64,000 nucleotides of DNA, taken from Gymnodinialimonas sp. 202GB13-11. GTDB taxonomy: Bacteria > Pseudomonadota > Alphaproteobacteria > Rhodobacterales > Rhodobacteraceae. The position numbers and the translations under genes are program-made. The notes beneath the pieces are model-generated. The model had not been told where the DNA came from and did no database searches. It was given only the letters and a program-made list of their open reading frames with translations. Of this stretch, positions 37,334 to 46,704 are shown piece after piece (the first letter of the stretch is position 1; every line of letters starts with the position of its first letter). The DNA is taken from positions 2,356,001 to 2,420,000 of the forward strand of contig NZ_JBFRBH010000001.1 in assembly GCF_040932485.1 (NCBI RefSeq), given 5' to 3'.

Positions 37334-38100
37334 CCCGGTTTGCGTTTGTCGAAGAACGCACCGATCCCTTCCGCTGCCTCATCGCTTTCCCATCGCGCAA
37401 CAAGCGCATCGATTGTGACGCTGACCTGCCGCTCGTCCGGCGCGCCGCCAAGTTGTGCAACCAGCGCCTTGCCAGCGGCCACGGCACCCGGCGCGGCGCT
37501 CAGGTACGGCGCGATCTCGGCCTCAATGGCTTCATCCAACTCAGCCTCTGGTACCGCATTGGCTAGCAAACCCAAGGCGACGGCCTCCTCCGCCCCGAAC
37601 CTGCGGCCGGAGAAGAACACCCGCCGCGCGCGTGCCGCGCCCATGCGCGCTACAACATAGGGCCCAATCGTCGCCGGGATTAGCCCGAGGCGGACTTCTG
37701 TCAGCCCGAATGTCGCGTGATCTGCCCCAACCGCCACGTCACACACAGACATCAACCCGACACCGCCGCCGAAGGCCTGCCCCTGAACGCGCCCGATCAA
37801 TGGCTTGGGCATCGCATCCAGCGCGCCCAACATCTCGGCCAGCGCCCGCGCCTCCCGGGCCCGGGTCTCGGCATCAGCACCCATCTGCGCCTTCATCCAG
37901 CCAAGATCGCCGCCCGCACAGAAGCTTTTACCTTCTCCCGTCAGCACCACGACCCGCACCGCCGGATCGCGTCCTAACCGGCCCGCTGCCAGAGTCAGCT
38001 CGGCGATCATCGCAGCGTCCATGGAATTGTGCACCTCGGGCCGGTTCAAGCGCAGCCACGCAACGCCACGATCATCGACGTTCAACTCAACCACCGCCAT
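37321..38100 (-). CDS. Enoyl-CoA hydratase/isomerase, likely 3-methylglutaconyl-CoA hydratase
   Basis: 259 residues, the crotonase family. Oxyanion-hole segments FCAGGDLGWMKAQ (residues 62-74) and AFGGGVGLMSVCDVAVGADHATFGLTEVRLGLIPATIGPY are visible, with Glu residues in the TEVRLGLIP region for water addition. In the context of ivd, mccA, mccB and HMG-CoA lyase it most likely hydrates 3-methylglutaconyl-CoA to HMG-CoA. It overlaps the HMG-CoA lyase stop by 14 nt. Confidence 0.85.
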   Translation of the reverse strand: MAVVELNVDDRGVAWLRLNRPEVHNSMDAAMIAELTLAAGRLGRDPAVRVVVLTGEGKSFCAGGDLGWMKAQMGADAETRAREARALAEMLGALDAMPKPLIGRVQGQAFGGGVGLMSVCDVAVGADHATFGLTEVRLGLIPATIGPYVVARMGAARARRVFFSGRRFGAEEAVALGLLANAVPEAELDEAIEAEIAPYLSAAPGAVAAGKALVAQLGGAPDERQVSVTIDALVARWESDEAAEGIGAFFDKRKPGWAG

Positions 38101-38947
38101 TACGCATCTCCTTTGCCATCCGCCCGGCCTTTGCCACGAAATGACGCTGCAAGCCGGTATGATAACCGCGCGTCACAAGGTGCGCGTCCAGTTTTTCAGT
38201 TGCGAGATTGCCCGCCGCACCCGGGGCATAGGGGCATCCGCCAAGCCCGCCCACGGCGCTGTCGAAGATCCGCAGACCCCGCTCCAGCGCGACGTCCACG
38301 TTCTCCAACGCCAGCCCGCTCGTGTCGTGAAAGTGTCCGGCGAGCATATCCATCTCGGCCACTTGCAGGACCGCCGCAAGCATTGCGTCTACCGCATCGG
38401 GCGTGCCGCGTCCGATGGTGTCACCAAGGGATATCTCGTCGCATCCCATCGCCAAAAGCGCCGCGCTGACCTTCGCCACCTCTGTGGGCGCCACCGCCCC
38501 GTCAAACGGACAGTCTGTCACGCAAGAGACATAGCCGCGAACGGAAAGCCCATCGGCTTTCGCCGTCCTAACAACCTCTTCGAACCGCTCCAGACTTTCG
38601 GGGATCGAAGCATTCAAATTTGCTTTGGAAAACCCTTCCGAGGCACTGGCAAAAACGGCGACCTGATCCACACCCGCCGCCTTCGCCCCGTCATACCCGC
38701 GCATGTTCGGCGTCAGCGCCATGTAGCGCACACCATCCCACCGCTGAATACCTGACAGGACCTCCGCCCCGTCCGCCATTTGCGGCACCCATTTCGGTGA
38801 GACGAACGACGCAACCTCAATCCGGCGGAACCCGGCGCACGACAGCAGATCGACCAAAGCGATCTTCTCTTCCGTCGGAATCAACCGCGCCTCATTCTGC
38901 AGCCCGTCCCGTGGGCCGACCTCGACGATTTCGGCTGTCTCAGGCAA
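38087..38947 (-). CDS. hmgL: Hydroxymethylglutaryl-CoA lyase
   Basis: 286 residues. Cleaves HMG-CoA to acetoacetate and acetyl-CoA, the last step of leucine breakdown. Motifs: VEVGPRDGLQNE (metal-binding Asp and catalytic Arg), SVRGYVSCVTDCPFDG, and GCDEISLGDTIGRG and AGHFHDTSG (metal-binding His), with the signature GGLGGCPYAPGAAGN holding the active-site Cys. The start is probably TTG at 38947, overlapping the GST stop by 8 nt. An ATG at 38995 would add 16 non-conserved residues. It overlaps the hydratase start by 14 nt. Confidence 0.9.
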   Translation of the reverse strand: MPETAEIVEVGPRDGLQNEARLIPTEEKIALVDLLSCAGFRRIEVASFVSPKWVPQMADGAEVLSGIQRWDGVRYMALTPNMRGYDGAKAAGVDQVAVFASASEGFSKANLNASIPESLERFEEVVRTAKADGLSVRGYVSCVTDCPFDGAVAPTEVAKVSAALLAMGCDEISLGDTIGRGTPDAVDAMLAAVLQVAEMDMLAGHFHDTSGLALENVDVALERGLRIFDSAVGGLGGCPYAPGAAGNLATEKLDAHLVTRGYHTGLQRHFVAKAGRMAKEMRNGGG

Positions 38948-39596
38948 CGGGCACCTCGTAGAAATCCTTGGCGTAAAACGTCTGCGGCCCTTCAATCTCC
39001 GCCGCCGCCTGAAACGCGGGTCGCGCTCGCAGCCGCGCCCAGTAGGCCTGCAAGCCCGGCCATGGGTCCAGCTTCACGTAAAAAGGCGCCGCGAACAGAT
39101 TGAACCCCAACATCGCATCCGCCGCCGAGAAGCCCGAAGGCAGCAAATAGTCGCCCGCAACCATCCCGTTGAGCGCATCCAGCGTACCCTTCAGCCGCAG
39201 CGTATTCAACTTCACCACCGCCGGCGACGGCTTGGCCGGGGGCCGCAGGAACAGATGGTTCAGGTTCAACTGCTCGATCAGTGAGGCTTGGGTTTCCGCA
39301 AATCCCATCGCCTCCAGATATGCCACGCGGTCCGGATGGCCCGGTTCCCGCCCAAACCCGAACTCGGGCCGGGTCTCGCACAGATATTGCAGGATCGCGG
39401 AGCTTTCGAAAATCGTGCGCTCGTCAATCTCCAAAGCCGGGATGCGCCCGGCGGGAGAGTGATCTTTCAGAACAGGCTCCTGCATCTTGCGCGTGCCGAT
39501 CTCGTAGAGCTCCAATTCAGGCGTCAGGCCCATTTCCTGCAACAGCCATAGCACCCGAAACGACCGCCCCCAAGGCACGTGATGCAACCGGATCAC
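38940..39596 (-). CDS. Glutathione S-transferase family protein
   Basis: 218 residues. Thioredoxin-like N-terminal domain (LHHVPWGRSFRVLWLLQEMGL, then SPAGRIPALEIDERTIFESSAILQYLCE with the Pro-cis and Ser of the glutathione site), followed by the all-helical C-domain (GFSAADAMLGFNLFAA). It lies between mccA and hmgL with 4-nt and 8-nt overlaps, so its synthesis is coupled to them. GST genes at this place are recurrent in Rhodobacteraceae leucine clusters; the substrate is unknown. Confidence 0.9.
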   Translation of the reverse strand: MIRLHHVPWGRSFRVLWLLQEMGLTPELELYEIGTRKMQEPVLKDHSPAGRIPALEIDERTIFESSAILQYLCETRPEFGFGREPGHPDRVAYLEAMGFAETQASLIEQLNLNHLFLRPPAKPSPAVVKLNTLRLKGTLDALNGMVAGDYLLPSGFSAADAMLGFNLFAAPFYVKLDPWPGLQAYWARLRARPAFQAAAEIEGPQTFYAKDFYEVPVA

Positions 39597-41512
39597 GCTT
39601 CATCCTCCAGCACGATCAGCGGCGCGCCCGCTTCCACCTGCGCACCAGCCTCAGCCAACACCTCTGCCACAACGCCGTCGCGGCCCGCCGTCAGCACGTG
39701 CTCCATCTTCATCGCCTCCAGCACGGCCAACCGGTCGCCAGCCGAAACCGCAGCACCTGCCTCGACGAACACGGCTTTCACCAAACCAGGCATCGGGGCT
39801 TCGATACGGCCCCCACCTGCCGCTTCCGCCTCAACATCCAGCGGGTCCGGCACCTCAAAATGGTAGTTATTGCCCCAGAACACGCTCAAGCCTGCCGCAT
39901 GCTGAACAACCTCCGCCGCAATCGCCGCACCGTCGACGGTCCAACCCGTGCCGCGCCTCACCTCGTGTTCGGCCCCGTCCAGCGAAACGCGGTAATCCCC
40001 TTCGGCCAGCGTCGTGACCCGCGCGATCTCAGCCTCGCCGTCCTGTGCGATGACAACGCTCTGCGGCACCGGGTCCCACAAGGTGAACCCCTCCAGCGAT
40101 CCACCACGCGCGGCGGCTCCAACAGCCGCCAAGGCGCGCGTACGAGAACATGGCACCGGGGCGCGCGCCAAATCCTCAACCTCACGATCGATCAGCCCGG
40201 TATCCACTTTCCCGCGCCCAAACCCGCCATGCGTCGTCAGCGCCCGCAGGAACGCGAGGTTCGTCACCGAGCCCGCCACTTGCGTGCCTGCCAAGGCACG
40301 TTCCAGCTTGGCCAGAGCGATTTCCCGCGTAGCCCCGTGAACGATCAGCTTGGCAATCATCGGGTCGTACCACGGGCTGATATCGTCGCCCTTGCGCACG
40401 CCGGTATCGGCCCGCGCCCCGTCAGGGAACTTCAAGTGCGAAAGCGTCCCGGTTGCAGGCAGGAACCCCTTCGGCACATCCTCCGCATAAAGCCGCGCCT
40501 CAAAGGCATGGCCGTCAATCGCCAGATCCTCCTGCGCCATTGGCAGAGGCTCCCCGGCCGCAACCCGCAACTGCCATTCCACCAGGTCAACACCCGTGAT
40601 CGCCTCCGTCACAGGGTGTTCAACCTGCAAGCGCGTGTTCATCTCCATGAAATAGAACCGGTCCGCCCGCAGCCCGTCGGAGGCATCGACGATGAACTCC
40701 ACCGTGCCCGCGCCCTTGTAGCCAATCGCCTCCGCCGCGCGGACTGCCGCCTGCCCCATGGCGGCCCGCATCTCAGCCGTCATGCCCGGCGCGGGGGCTT
40801 CTTCGATTACCTTCTGATGGCGCCGTTGCAGCGAGCAATCGCGCTCGAACAGATGCACCGCTTTCTCGCCATCGCCGAATACTTGCACCTCGATGTGGCG
40901 CGGCGTGGCGACGAATTTTTCTATAAGAACGGCGTCGTTGCCAAAGGCCGTCGCGGCCTCCCCCTGCGCGCTGGCCAGCGCATCGGCAAAATCCTCCGCC
41001 CGGTCTACCCGGCGCATCCCCTTGCCGCCGCCACCTGCCACTGCCTTGATCAGCACCGGATACCCAATCTCCGCCGCACGCTCGGCCAGCCCCTCCTGCG
41101 ACGCGCCGTGGTAGCCCGGCACGACCGGCACGCCCGCCTTTTCCATCAACGCCTTTGCCGCATCTTTCAGCCCCATGGCCCGGATCGCATCGGCGCTCGG
41201 CCCGATGAAGACCAACCCTGCCGCCTCGCAGGCCTCCACAAACTCGGGGTTTTCCGACAGAAACCCATAGCCCGGATGCACCGCCTCCGCCCCTGCCGCC
41301 TTGGCAGCCTCAATGATCACGTCGCCTCGCAGATACGATTCCACTGGCTTCGACCCGCCAATATGCACCGCCGCATCGGCCATCTCGACATGGCGCGCAC
41401 CCGCATCGGCGTCCGAGAAGACGGCCACCGTGCGCACCCCCATGGCTCGCGCTGTTTCAATCACGCGGCAAGCAATTTCTCCCCGGTTCGCAATCAGGAT
41501 TTTACGAAACAT
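39593..41512 (-). CDS. mccA: Methylcrotonyl-CoA carboxylase, biotin-carboxylase (alpha) subunit
   Basis: 639 residues from the ATG at 41512. Biotin carboxylase begins FRKILIANRGEIACRVIETA, with ATP-grasp loop GGGGKGMRRV, ERDCSLQRRHQKVIEEAPAP and EMNTRLQVEHPVTE. After a linker domain the biotinyl domain carries EAMKMEH, with the biotinylated Lys at about residue 602. It partners with the mccB product to carboxylate 3-methylcrotonyl-CoA. It overlaps GST by 4 nt downstream and the membrane-protein gene by 11 nt upstream. The propionyl-CoA type is excluded by context and length. Confidence 0.93.
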   Translation of the reverse strand: MFRKILIANRGEIACRVIETARAMGVRTVAVFSDADAGARHVEMADAAVHIGGSKPVESYLRGDVIIEAAKAAGAEAVHPGYGFLSENPEFVEACEAAGLVFIGPSADAIRAMGLKDAAKALMEKAGVPVVPGYHGASQEGLAERAAEIGYPVLIKAVAGGGGKGMRRVDRAEDFADALASAQGEAATAFGNDAVLIEKFVATPRHIEVQVFGDGEKAVHLFERDCSLQRRHQKVIEEAPAPGMTAEMRAAMGQAAVRAAEAIGYKGAGTVEFIVDASDGLRADRFYFMEMNTRLQVEHPVTEAITGVDLVEWQLRVAAGEPLPMAQEDLAIDGHAFEARLYAEDVPKGFLPATGTLSHLKFPDGARADTGVRKGDDISPWYDPMIAKLIVHGATREIALAKLERALAGTQVAGSVTNLAFLRALTTHGGFGRGKVDTGLIDREVEDLARAPVPCSRTRALAAVGAAARGGSLEGFTLWDPVPQSVVIAQDGEAEIARVTTLAEGDYRVSLDGAEHEVRRGTGWTVDGAAIAAEVVQHAAGLSVFWGNNYHFEVPDPLDVEAEAAGGGRIEAPMPGLVKAVFVEAGAAVSAGDRLAVLEAMKMEHVLTAGRDGVVAEVLAEAGAQVEAGAPLIVLEDEA

Positions 41513-42230
41513 CAGGACCTCCCGGCGGCAACATCCGCTCAAAGCGATGGCGATAAATCAGGTTCGGGCGCACGCCGTCGACCCAGTAGACGAGCACCGG
41601 CGCCATCAGCGCCATAAGGACGGGCGACAGCGTCAACACAGCGGCGATGAACGCGCCAATCACCATCGGATATGCCACCGGCTGACGCGCCAGGATTGGC
41701 CAGATAGGCAGCACGAAGACCAGCACCAACGCCCATTCCCACCAGGCGGCCAAGCCCATTGCCAGGTCGAAGAGAACCAAAGCCGCTGCAACGACAAAAG
41801 CCACCACGCTCAACCAAAGCCCGAGACTCAATCGGTTCAGCGGATGCTCCGTCACGTAATCCGCGCCTGTGAACACCCATTCGCATTCCCGAATGCCGCG
41901 CCCCGCCGCAGCCAGACGGCGATAGCGCGCGTGGCCCCAGTTGCCCCCCATCCGCACAGCGGCAAAACTGGCAAGCCAGACGGCAAGCACCGCGCCAATA
42001 GCTACCGGCCATGACGAAAGCGTCACGATCACCACAAGCCCGGCGATCATCCAGACCAGCCACATACTCACCAACGCGGGCCATTTCCCGACACGGCCCA
42101 ACAAGATCAACAAAGCCAGCACCGCACCGATTGAGGCAATTCCAAAACGGCCATCCCAGTCCGTGCCCAAAGCCAGAAGCGCGACGAACCCCGGCAGGCA
42201 GAAATAAAGGCGCAAGGCCATCACCACCAC
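41502..42230 (-). CDS. Polytopic membrane protein between mccA and mccB
   Basis: 242 residues with about 8 hydrophobic segments, Trp- and Val-rich, unrecognised. A soluble stretch in the middle (GGNWGHARYRRLAAAGRGIRECEWVFTGADYVTEHPLNR) is the only distinct feature. The stop overlaps mccA by 11 nt and the start overlaps the 42221 gene by 10 nt, so it is tightly coupled. Function unknown. Confidence 0.65.
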   Translation of the reverse strand: MVVMALRLYFCLPGFVALLALGTDWDGRFGIASIGAVLALLILLGRVGKWPALVSMWLVWMIAGLVVIVTLSSWPVAIGAVLAVWLASFAAVRMGGNWGHARYRRLAAAGRGIRECEWVFTGADYVTEHPLNRLSLGLWLSVVAFVVAAALVLFDLAMGLAAWWEWALVLVFVLPIWPILARQPVAYPMVIGAFIAAVLTLSPVLMALMAPVLVYWVDGVRPNLIYRHRFERMLPPGGPDVS

Positions 42231-42916
42231 GACCCACTCTCCCCATCCCGCAGATGGGCCCTAACGTACTCCGGCAAAGGCCAGGCATCCCGGTCGAGAT
42301 CGGCCCGCTTCTGCGTTTCACCAACTCGCTCCGCGTGCTCCAGCAATTCCGGGTGGAGGCTTACGTCCAACGCCGCCAAAGCCGTTTCCACCTTGCTCTT
42401 TGTGCTTTCGATCTCATCGGCCAGCTTTGCTTCAGCCGACCGGCGTCCGAGCCAATTTCTTCGGCTGAGGCTACCCTGTCCTTTTGACGTGGCACTTTTG
42501 ACCGGCACTCGGTCACCGCCAGCAAGTGGAAGCCAACCTGTACCTAACGCAATCGCAAGAATGAAAATTCCGGCTACTCCTGCAGCCAAAGTACTCATGC
42601 CCCATGAAAGCCAGCCACGACGGTTTGCCTTTTCCTCGATTTCCGCCCTTAGACGATCAAACTCAGCAGAAAAAACCTCGCGAAAACGGCGCGCAAAAAA
42701 CGTTCGACTGAAGTCATCCCGTCCGGCAAAAACACGCAGCACCGGGCGTACGAACAAACCACCCTTGGACCGATCCACAAACTCCTCGAAATCGAACAGG
42801 AAAAAGTAATCCTCCGCATCCCCCGAATTGTGGATCAGGTAGACAGCGATCTCCGCCTCACGGCCAAGCGTCGGCATCTCGGGCAGATAGCCTCCCAGCC
42901 TCTCAGTCCACGACAT
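42221..42916 (-). CDS. Single-span membrane protein with long cytosolic or periplasmic flanks
   Basis: 231 residues from the ATG at 42916, chosen because it overlaps the ASCH stop by 14 nt and the ATG at 42940 adds no recognised residues. The N-terminal domain (EAEIAVYLIHNSGDAEDYFFLFDFEEFVDRS, VLRVFAGRDDFSRTFFARRFREVFSAEF) precedes a membrane segment at about 103-125. A coiled-coil-prone charged region (AEAKLADEIESTKSKVETALAAL) lies at about 163-190. Not recognised; coupled to both neighbours. Confidence 0.6.
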   Translation of the reverse strand: MSWTERLGGYLPEMPTLGREAEIAVYLIHNSGDAEDYFFLFDFEEFVDRSKGGLFVRPVLRVFAGRDDFSRTFFARRFREVFSAEFDRLRAEIEEKANRRGWLSWGMSTLAAGVAGIFILAIALGTGWLPLAGGDRVPVKSATSKGQGSLSRRNWLGRRSAEAKLADEIESTKSKVETALAALDVSLHPELLEHAERVGETQKRADLDRDAWPLPEYVRAHLRDGESGSWW

Positions 42917-43331
42917 CGACCGCCCCCAAATTCTCGACAACCTCGAACCGCTCCCAGATCAGTTCCATGTCTGGCGCAAATATCCCCTGCCGCCGGTAGT
43001 AGCGCTCATGGTTTTCGCGCCAGCCCGCCAACGTCTCATCCTCGCCCTCCGCCAGCGCCAATTCCTCCGGCATGTCGCAAAACCGCACGAGCCGCAGCTC
43101 CACGGTCCGGTTCACCAGCGCGGGTCGCCCGTCAAACGTCGTCGCAATATCGCAGCGCCCGATGGTCGGCAGCGCCTCGCGCCCCGCCGCCACGTCCGCC
43201 ATCGCCGTGCAGGTCGCCCGCTTGGCACCTGATCGGACAAGTCCCAGCAACAAAGCGGACAATCGGGCCGAATCCCCGAAAACGTAGGTTTCCGCGCCGG
43301 GATAGCGTGACAGCAGCGTCTCTAAGTCCAA
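42903..43331 (-). CDS. ASCH-domain protein
   Basis: 142 residues with a TTG start preceded by AAAGGG. Family pattern: GAKRATCTAM near residue 35-44, VNRTVELRLVRFCDMP, then LAEGEDETLAGWRENHERYYRRQG and DMELIWERFEVVE at the end. ASCH domains are beta-barrels related to PUA that bind RNA or modified nucleotides; some act as N4-acetylcytidine amidohydrolases. Which applies here cannot be told. It is the first of a set of small genes between mccB and mccA. Confidence 0.85.
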   Translation of the reverse strand: MDLETLLSRYPGAETYVFGDSARLSALLLGLVRSGAKRATCTAMADVAAGREALPTIGRCDIATTFDGRPALVNRTVELRLVRFCDMPEELALAEGEDETLAGWRENHERYYRRQGIFAPDMELIWERFEVVENLGAVDVVD

Positions 43332-43338
43332 CGCCCCA

Positions 43339-43359
43339 CCCTTTCATCTTGCCAAGAAA
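43339..43359. repeat. Intergenic repeat CCCTTTCRTCTTGCCAARAAA, copy 1
   Basis: A 21-bp string that differs at only two positions from 60915-60935. It lies in the 50-bp gap between mccB and the ASCH gene and includes the complement of the ASCH ribosome-binding site. Confidence 0.5.
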
Positions 43360-43381
43360 AATCAAAACCCATTGGCCCACC

Positions 43382-44977
43382 TTACATCCGGAAAATGCCG
43401 AATTTCGTGTCCTCAACCGGCGCATTCAGGCTTGCTGCCAAGCTCAGCGCCAAAACCTCCCGCGATTTGCGCGGGTCCACCACCCCGTCATCCCAAAGCC
43501 GCGCAGAGGCATACAGCGGATGCGACTGTTCCTCGAACATATCAATCGTCGGCTGCTTGAACGCGGCCTCTTCCGCCTCCGACCAGGCCTCACCCTTCTT
43601 CTCCATCGCCGCACGCTTCACGGTCGCCAAAACACCCGCCGCCTGCGCACCGCCCATCACGGAAATCCGTGAATTCGGCCACGACCACAGGAAACGGGGG
43701 CTATAGGCACGCCCGGCCATCCCGTAGTTCCCGGCCCCAAATGATCCCCCCACCAGCATCGTCACCTTCGGCACAGCCGTTGTCGCCACCGCCGTGACCA
43801 TCTTGGCCCCGTGCCGTGCGATGCCCTCATTCTCGTATTTCCGGCCCACCATGAAGCCGGTGATGTTCTGCAAAAACACCAGCGGGATCTTGCGTTGAGA
43901 GCACAACTCCACGAAATGCGCCGCCTTCTGCGCGGCCTCGGAAAACAGCACGCCATTGTTGGCGATGATACCCACTTGAAGCCCCATCACCTCGGCAAAG
44001 CCGCAGACGACCGTCTCACCAAACCGCGCCTTGAATTCATCGAAGTAGCTGTCGTCGACGACCCGCGCGATCACCTCGCGGATGTCGTAAGGAGTGGTCA
44101 GGGCCGCAGGCACCACGCCCAACAACTCCTCCGGATCATAGGCCGGATCGCGCCCGCCCAACACGGTGCCAGTCGCAGGCCCGAGGTTCGCCATCGCCCG
44201 CCGCGCCAAAGCCAGCGCGTGGGCATCGTCCTCCGCCAGGTAATCCGCCACACCCGACAGGCGCGTGTGCACGTCCCCGCCACCCAGATCTTCGGCTGAG
44301 ACCACCTCTCCCGTCGCCGCCTGCACCAGCGGCGGTCCGGCCAGAAAGATCGTTCCCTGTTCCTTCACGATGATCGACACATCGCTCATCGCAGGCACGT
44401 AAGCGCCCCCGGCGGTGCAGGAGCCCATGACGACCGCAATCTGCGCGATGCCCTTGGCGCTCATCTGCGCCTGATTGTAGAAAATCCGCCCGAAATGATC
44501 GCGGTCCGGGAACACCTCGTCTTGGTTCGGCAAGTTCGCGCCCCCGCTATCAACCAGATAGATGCACGGCAGATGGCATTCCTCGGCGATCTCCTGCGCC
44601 CGCAGATGCTTCTTCACGGTGATCGGATAGTACGTCCCGCCCTTCACGGTCGCGTCGTTGCACACAACCATCACATCGCGCCCGTGCACACGGCCCACCC
44701 CGGCCACAACACCCCCACACGGGGCGGCGCCATCATACATCCCATGCCCGGCGGTCGCACCGACCTCCAGAAACGGAGAGCCCGGGTCGAGCAAATTCGC
44801 CACCCGCTCCCGCGGCAACATCTTGCCCCGCGACACGTGCCGCTCGCGGCTCCGCGCGCCACCGCCCGCCGCCGCCATCTCAGCCGCCTCGCGCACAACG
44901 GCCAACGCCTCCAGATGCGCCGCTCGGTTCGCCTTGGCCTCGTCAGAGCCCGCGATGAAAGAGGATTTGAGTTTCAT
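43382..44977 (-). CDS. mccB: Methylcrotonyl-CoA carboxylase, carboxyltransferase (beta) subunit
   Basis: 531 residues, the acyl-CoA carboxyltransferase family. Crotonase-fold signatures: [66 protein letters not shown] and [19 protein letters not shown] in the N-half. In the C-half, [37 protein letters not shown] and [40 protein letters not shown] are typical of MCC beta. It overlaps the 44974 gene by 4 nt and is followed by the ASCH gene. Confidence 0.94.
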   Translation of the reverse strand: MKLKSSFIAGSDEAKANRAAHLEALAVVREAAEMAAAGGGARSRERHVSRGKMLPRERVANLLDPGSPFLEVGATAGHGMYDGAAPCGGVVAGVGRVHGRDVMVVCNDATVKGGTYYPITVKKHLRAQEIAEECHLPCIYLVDSGGANLPNQDEVFPDRDHFGRIFYNQAQMSAKGIAQIAVVMGSCTAGGAYVPAMSDVSIIVKEQGTIFLAGPPLVQAATGEVVSAEDLGGGDVHTRLSGVADYLAEDDAHALALARRAMANLGPATGTVLGGRDPAYDPEELLGVVPAALTTPYDIREVIARVVDDSYFDEFKARFGETVVCGFAEVMGLQVGIIANNGVLFSEAAQKAAHFVELCSQRKIPLVFLQNITGFMVGRKYENEGIARHGAKMVTAVATTAVPKVTMLVGGSFGAGNYGMAGRAYSPRFLWSWPNSRISVMGGAQAAGVLATVKRAAMEKKGEAWSEAEEAAFKQPTIDMFEEQSHPLYASARLWDDGVVDPRKSREVLALSLAASLNAPVEDTKFGIFRM

Positions 44978-45342
44978 GCTTTTCCCAACTTAAGTGCGAC
45001 ACGGGCGGTCAATGGGTCGGCAAAGAGGTATCCGAACGCCCAGATCACGAATGTCGTCCAAGGCTGGGGTGGTACGCCCGGATATAGCATATACGCAACC
45101 ATCGAAAGGATCGCGGAAAGCCCAAGGACGATCGCCGCAGAAGGCCCCATAGTGCTCAACAGCATTTGTCCGCAGGTTTGACAGGTGGGATATCCGTTCT
45201 TTGCACTCTCAACGACCGGCCAGAAGAACATCAACACCGCAGGACCGGTTGTAAAACGGACCGGAAACCGAATATCGCCCGAGCCGCAATTCGGGCACCG
45301 CAGGCCAGCCAATCGTCGGCGAAAAGCACCAATCAATTCCAC
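44974..45342 (-). CDS. Small membrane protein with two CxxC zinc-ribbon pairs (DUF983-like)
   Basis: 122 residues. Two CxxC pairs ([10 protein letters not shown] at about 15-24 and PTCQTCGQ at about 52-59) form a likely zinc ribbon flanking a hydrophobic stretch. Two further membrane segments follow ([35 protein letters not shown]). The layout resembles DUF983 family proteins, though I am not certain of it. It overlaps mccB by 4 nt. Confidence 0.6.
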   Translation of the reverse strand: MELIGAFRRRLAGLRCPNCGSGDIRFPVRFTTGPAVLMFFWPVVESAKNGYPTCQTCGQMLLSTMGPSAAIVLGLSAILSMVAYMLYPGVPPQPWTTFVIWAFGYLFADPLTARVALKLGKA

Positions 45343-45373
45343 GCCTCACCTCTCGCTAACATCCGTGCCACCA

Positions 45374-45931
45374 TCACTCCAACCCGCTCATCTCGGCCCA
45401 ATCCAGCGGCCCCATCACCCCGCTCAACCGCGCCACCTGCCAGGCCCAAACGGCCTCCTCGAATTTCAGGACCGACTGAAACGACGCGCACCAAAGCTGC
45501 CGCCGATACGTCTCCCCGGCGCAATCGTCACCCGCGTTGATCCCGTGGGCCACGGCCCAGACATTCCCGTAGAGCGGCGCGAGCGGCAAACCCTCCAAGG
45601 CCTCCGGCTCCGGCAACAATTCTCGCATTGCCTCCGCACGCCCCTCAAACGCCGCCCGCAGCCGCCGCTGGCACATCAGCGAATTCGACGAGACCTCGCA
45701 AATCCCCATCGCCAGATAGCCGCAATGCTGCACCCAATGGACGTTGAACGCATCCATCGGCGTGGTCACGCCATAACCCGGCAGGGCCAGCAGCCGCGCC
45801 TCGAAGGCCTCCATCTGCTCGGGCAGGCATTGCTCGAAGCGTGGCACATGCCCCGCCCCGTCACCCCAACTTTGCGCCTGCACCGGCCCCGCCAGCACCG
45901 CAAGCAGACACGCCAGAACCCTCAACGCCAT
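45374..45931 (-). CDS. Secreted hypothetical protein, pair member 1 (between ivd and mccB)
   Basis: 185 residues from the ATG at 45931. The signal peptide is LRVLACLLAVLAGPVQAQS. The mature domain has Cys in FEQCLPEQMEAFEARL, WVQHCGYLAMGICEV, CQRRLRAAFEGRAE, and DDCAGETYRRQLWCASF. It ends with EEAVWAWQVARLSGVMG. The gene directly upstream (45922) has the same layout, including the terminal WQVAR-x-x-GV motif, so they are diverged tandem paralogs (10-nt overlap). Lysozyme-inhibitor (LprI)-like proteins have similar Cys-helix patterns, but I cannot support that name. Confidence 0.65.
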   Translation of the reverse strand: MALRVLACLLAVLAGPVQAQSWGDGAGHVPRFEQCLPEQMEAFEARLLALPGYGVTTPMDAFNVHWVQHCGYLAMGICEVSSNSLMCQRRLRAAFEGRAEAMRELLPEPEALEGLPLAPLYGNVWAVAHGINAGDDCAGETYRRQLWCASFQSVLKFEEAVWAWQVARLSGVMGPLDWAEMSGLE

Positions 45932-46374
45932 GAACCCGCCTCCACAACACCCACAACACGGGCAACCTGCCACAAAGCAGCCGCCTCACCCAGATGCTCA
46001 AGCGCGGCGTCCGGCCCGCACGCGCCACACCCAGAATCAACCGTCGCCCAAAGCTGCGGATAAAGCCCGTCCGACCATGGCGGATTGCGGCCCGAAACGG
46101 CCTCGGGCATAGGCACTTCCGCGAACCGCTCCGCGCGCGCGAGCATAAGGTCCGTCGCGGCCTCCCGGCAGGCTGCATCACCTCCACATTGCAGTAGGGC
46201 AATTCCCCCACAATCGGCCACAAACCGCCCCCGCACGAGGTCGAAGTTCGGCGCGGCCTGTTCGTTCAGAGCCGCCGTCAAACGCCCTTCAAACGCGTCC
46301 ATCGCGTCGGACACGCACGCCTCGAACGCAGCAGCGGGGGCCGCCCATAGGAACAGCATCACGGCCAGCCTCAC
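45922..46374 (-). CDS. Secreted hypothetical protein, pair member 2
   Basis: 150 residues. Signal peptide AVMLFLWAAPAAAF, then FEACVSDAMDAFEGRL, FVADCGGIALLQCGGDAACREAATDLMLARAERFAE and GCGACGPDA, ending EAAALWQVARVVGVVEAGSW. Shared features with the 45374 product: F-E-x-C-x5-M-x-AFE-x-RL near the start, paired cysteines in the middle and WQVAR-x-x-GV at the end. Overlaps both neighbours (10 nt and 4 nt), so 46371-45922-45374 are coupled. Unknown function. Confidence 0.65.
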   Translation of the reverse strand: MRLAVMLFLWAAPAAAFEACVSDAMDAFEGRLTAALNEQAAPNFDLVRGRFVADCGGIALLQCGGDAACREAATDLMLARAERFAEVPMPEAVSGRNPPWSDGLYPQLWATVDSGCGACGPDAALEHLGEAAALWQVARVVGVVEAGSWR

Positions 46375-46670
46375 GTCCCGTCCTCCGGCACCGACACATC
46401 CTCAACGACCTGCCCCCACTCATCGGTAGCGGCGTACCACGCCTCTCCACTCTCAGGCTCGCAGATCACGATCAACCGCACGCCTTCGACGCCCGAGGGC
46501 ACCGCATAGCAATCCACCAGATCGCCCCCCGTTTCCGCCACATACCGCGCGGCGTGGACGTTGATGATCTCCGTCTCCGTCGGCGGCGCGGCGGCCAGCC
46601 CCAGCCACAGACCCAAGGCGCCCGCAACGGCCAGCAATCCAGCCAGCGGAAGAGCGATCCGGCGCATCAT
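46371..46670 (-). CDS. Small anchored or secreted protein
   Basis: 99 residues. An N-terminal hydrophobic segment (LPLAGLLAVAGALGLWLGLAA) without a clear cleavage site suggests a membrane anchor or uncleaved signal. The periplasmic part has two Cys (LVDCYAVPSG, IVICEPESGEAWYAA) and an acidic end. Two adjacent ATG codons are possible starts. It overlaps the 45922 gene by 4 nt. Unrecognised. Confidence 0.55.
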   Translation of the reverse strand: MMRRIALPLAGLLAVAGALGLWLGLAAAPPTETEIINVHAARYVAETGGDLVDCYAVPSGVEGVRLIVICEPESGEAWYAATDEWGQVVEDVSVPEDGT

Positions 46671-46704
46671 GGTACCGCCTCCCCCAAGCCACGGCGCCCC
46701 GCGC

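Noticed and set aside
39281-41617. 778-codon plus-strand open frame
   Set aside because: Antisense to GST and mccA; both have clear family motifs, so this is a shadow frame.
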